Origin: Micrococcus lacusdianchii | GTDB lineage: Bacteria; Actinomycetota; Actinomycetes; Actinomycetales; Micrococcaceae | DNA length: 42,376 bases | Direction of reading: 5' to 3' | Assembly: GCF_023155805.1 (NCBI RefSeq) | Contig: NZ_JAKNUW010000017.1 | Location: 1 to 42,376, forward strand | Shown: piece by piece, positions 42,250-42,376 of the stretch | How positions within the stretch are numbered: the stretch's first letter is position 1 | Layout of the letters: each line of letters opens with the position of its first letter | Made by a program: the position numbers and the translations under genes | Notes under the pieces: model-generated | What the model saw: the letters and a program-made list of their open reading frames with translations, nothing else | Databases searched by the model: none | What the model was told of the DNA's origin: nothing

Positions 42250-42376
42250 GGCTCTTCACGAACGAGGGTGTAGTCGGTTGAGCGCGTCGGTGGCCGGGTA
42301 GGGGTCGAGGTCTCCCGGATGATGGAAGTTCTTCACGCTCGCCATCCCGAAAGACCTCGACGTGCTCCACCCTACT
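42250..42376 (+). mobile_element. probable left end of an ISL3-type element
   Basis: GGCTCTTC at 42250-42257 matches the known terminal start of ISL3-family elements, and the following 120 bp contain no ORF with a clear start, as expected for a 5' leader. The rest is outside the window, so the family is provisional. Confidence 0.35.

Overview
The window is high-GC actinobacterial DNA, most likely from a Micrococcaceae relative (Micrococcus/Kocuria/Arthrobacter type). This rests on codon bias, on many leaderless-type starts and on the IS families present; the genus is an inference. The whole stretch is accessory DNA: no housekeeping operon, rRNA, tRNA or CRISPR array was seen. It is built from IS elements, one Tn7-like transposition operon, a drug-resistance operon, several defence-type genes and many single-gene units.

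Layout. 1-2000: end of an IS5-type transposase and a hypothetical gene, both cut by an IS256-family element. 2124-9626: single genes (VOC protein, P-loop kinase, SUMF1-RCC1 pair, GNAT, AlbA_2/Schlafen-type protein, HNH-like protein plus zinc-ribbon protein). 10052-16443: five-gene Tn7-like operon tnsA-tnsB-tnsC-tniQ-tniQ, every junction overlapping by 1-4 bases. 16500-23560: a gene fragment, two IS481-family elements and, between them, a two-gene unit (unknown protein plus a 941-aa DUF4365-type nuclease with helical repeats) that looks like an undescribed defence system. 23562-26749: three single-gene units (DinB, GNAT, GNAT), each preceded by a palindromic repeat. 27168-29394: an unknown protein divergent from a HEPN/Toprim-associated protein. 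29792-32818: ABC-F ATPase plus MFS exporter preceded by a 14-codon leader ORF that carries a Lys-Leu-Arg motif. 33101-37684: AbiTii-type protein, XRE regulator, SDR epimerase, an IS5-family element and an APH-like phosphotransferase. 37792-41714: two small phage-like ORFs (one frameshifted), an MmeI-like restriction-methylation enzyme and a small YjzC-like ORF. The window ends in an AT-richer intergenic region and the probable left end of an ISL3-type element.

The most unusual signal is a dispersed palindromic repeat (about 185-240 bp when complete). Full copies start at CTAGATGTAC, carry a long imperfect hairpin centred on CTTCGCTGCATCTC, and end in CATAC, exactly 20 variable bases, then TTGAC. 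Seven CATAC-N20-TTGAC units were found, and all seven have exactly 20 bases between the conserved blocks. Five of the seven copies lie directly upstream of, and point towards, a single gene, so the locus resembles a gene-cassette array without a visible integrase. Most of these genes also have a -10-like hexamer exactly 6 nt before ATG, so each unit may carry its own promoter.

CTAG sites are the preferred insertion points: both IS481 elements, the IS5 element and a 61-bp MITE all sit in CTAG, and both IS481 transposases take their stop codon from the duplicated target.
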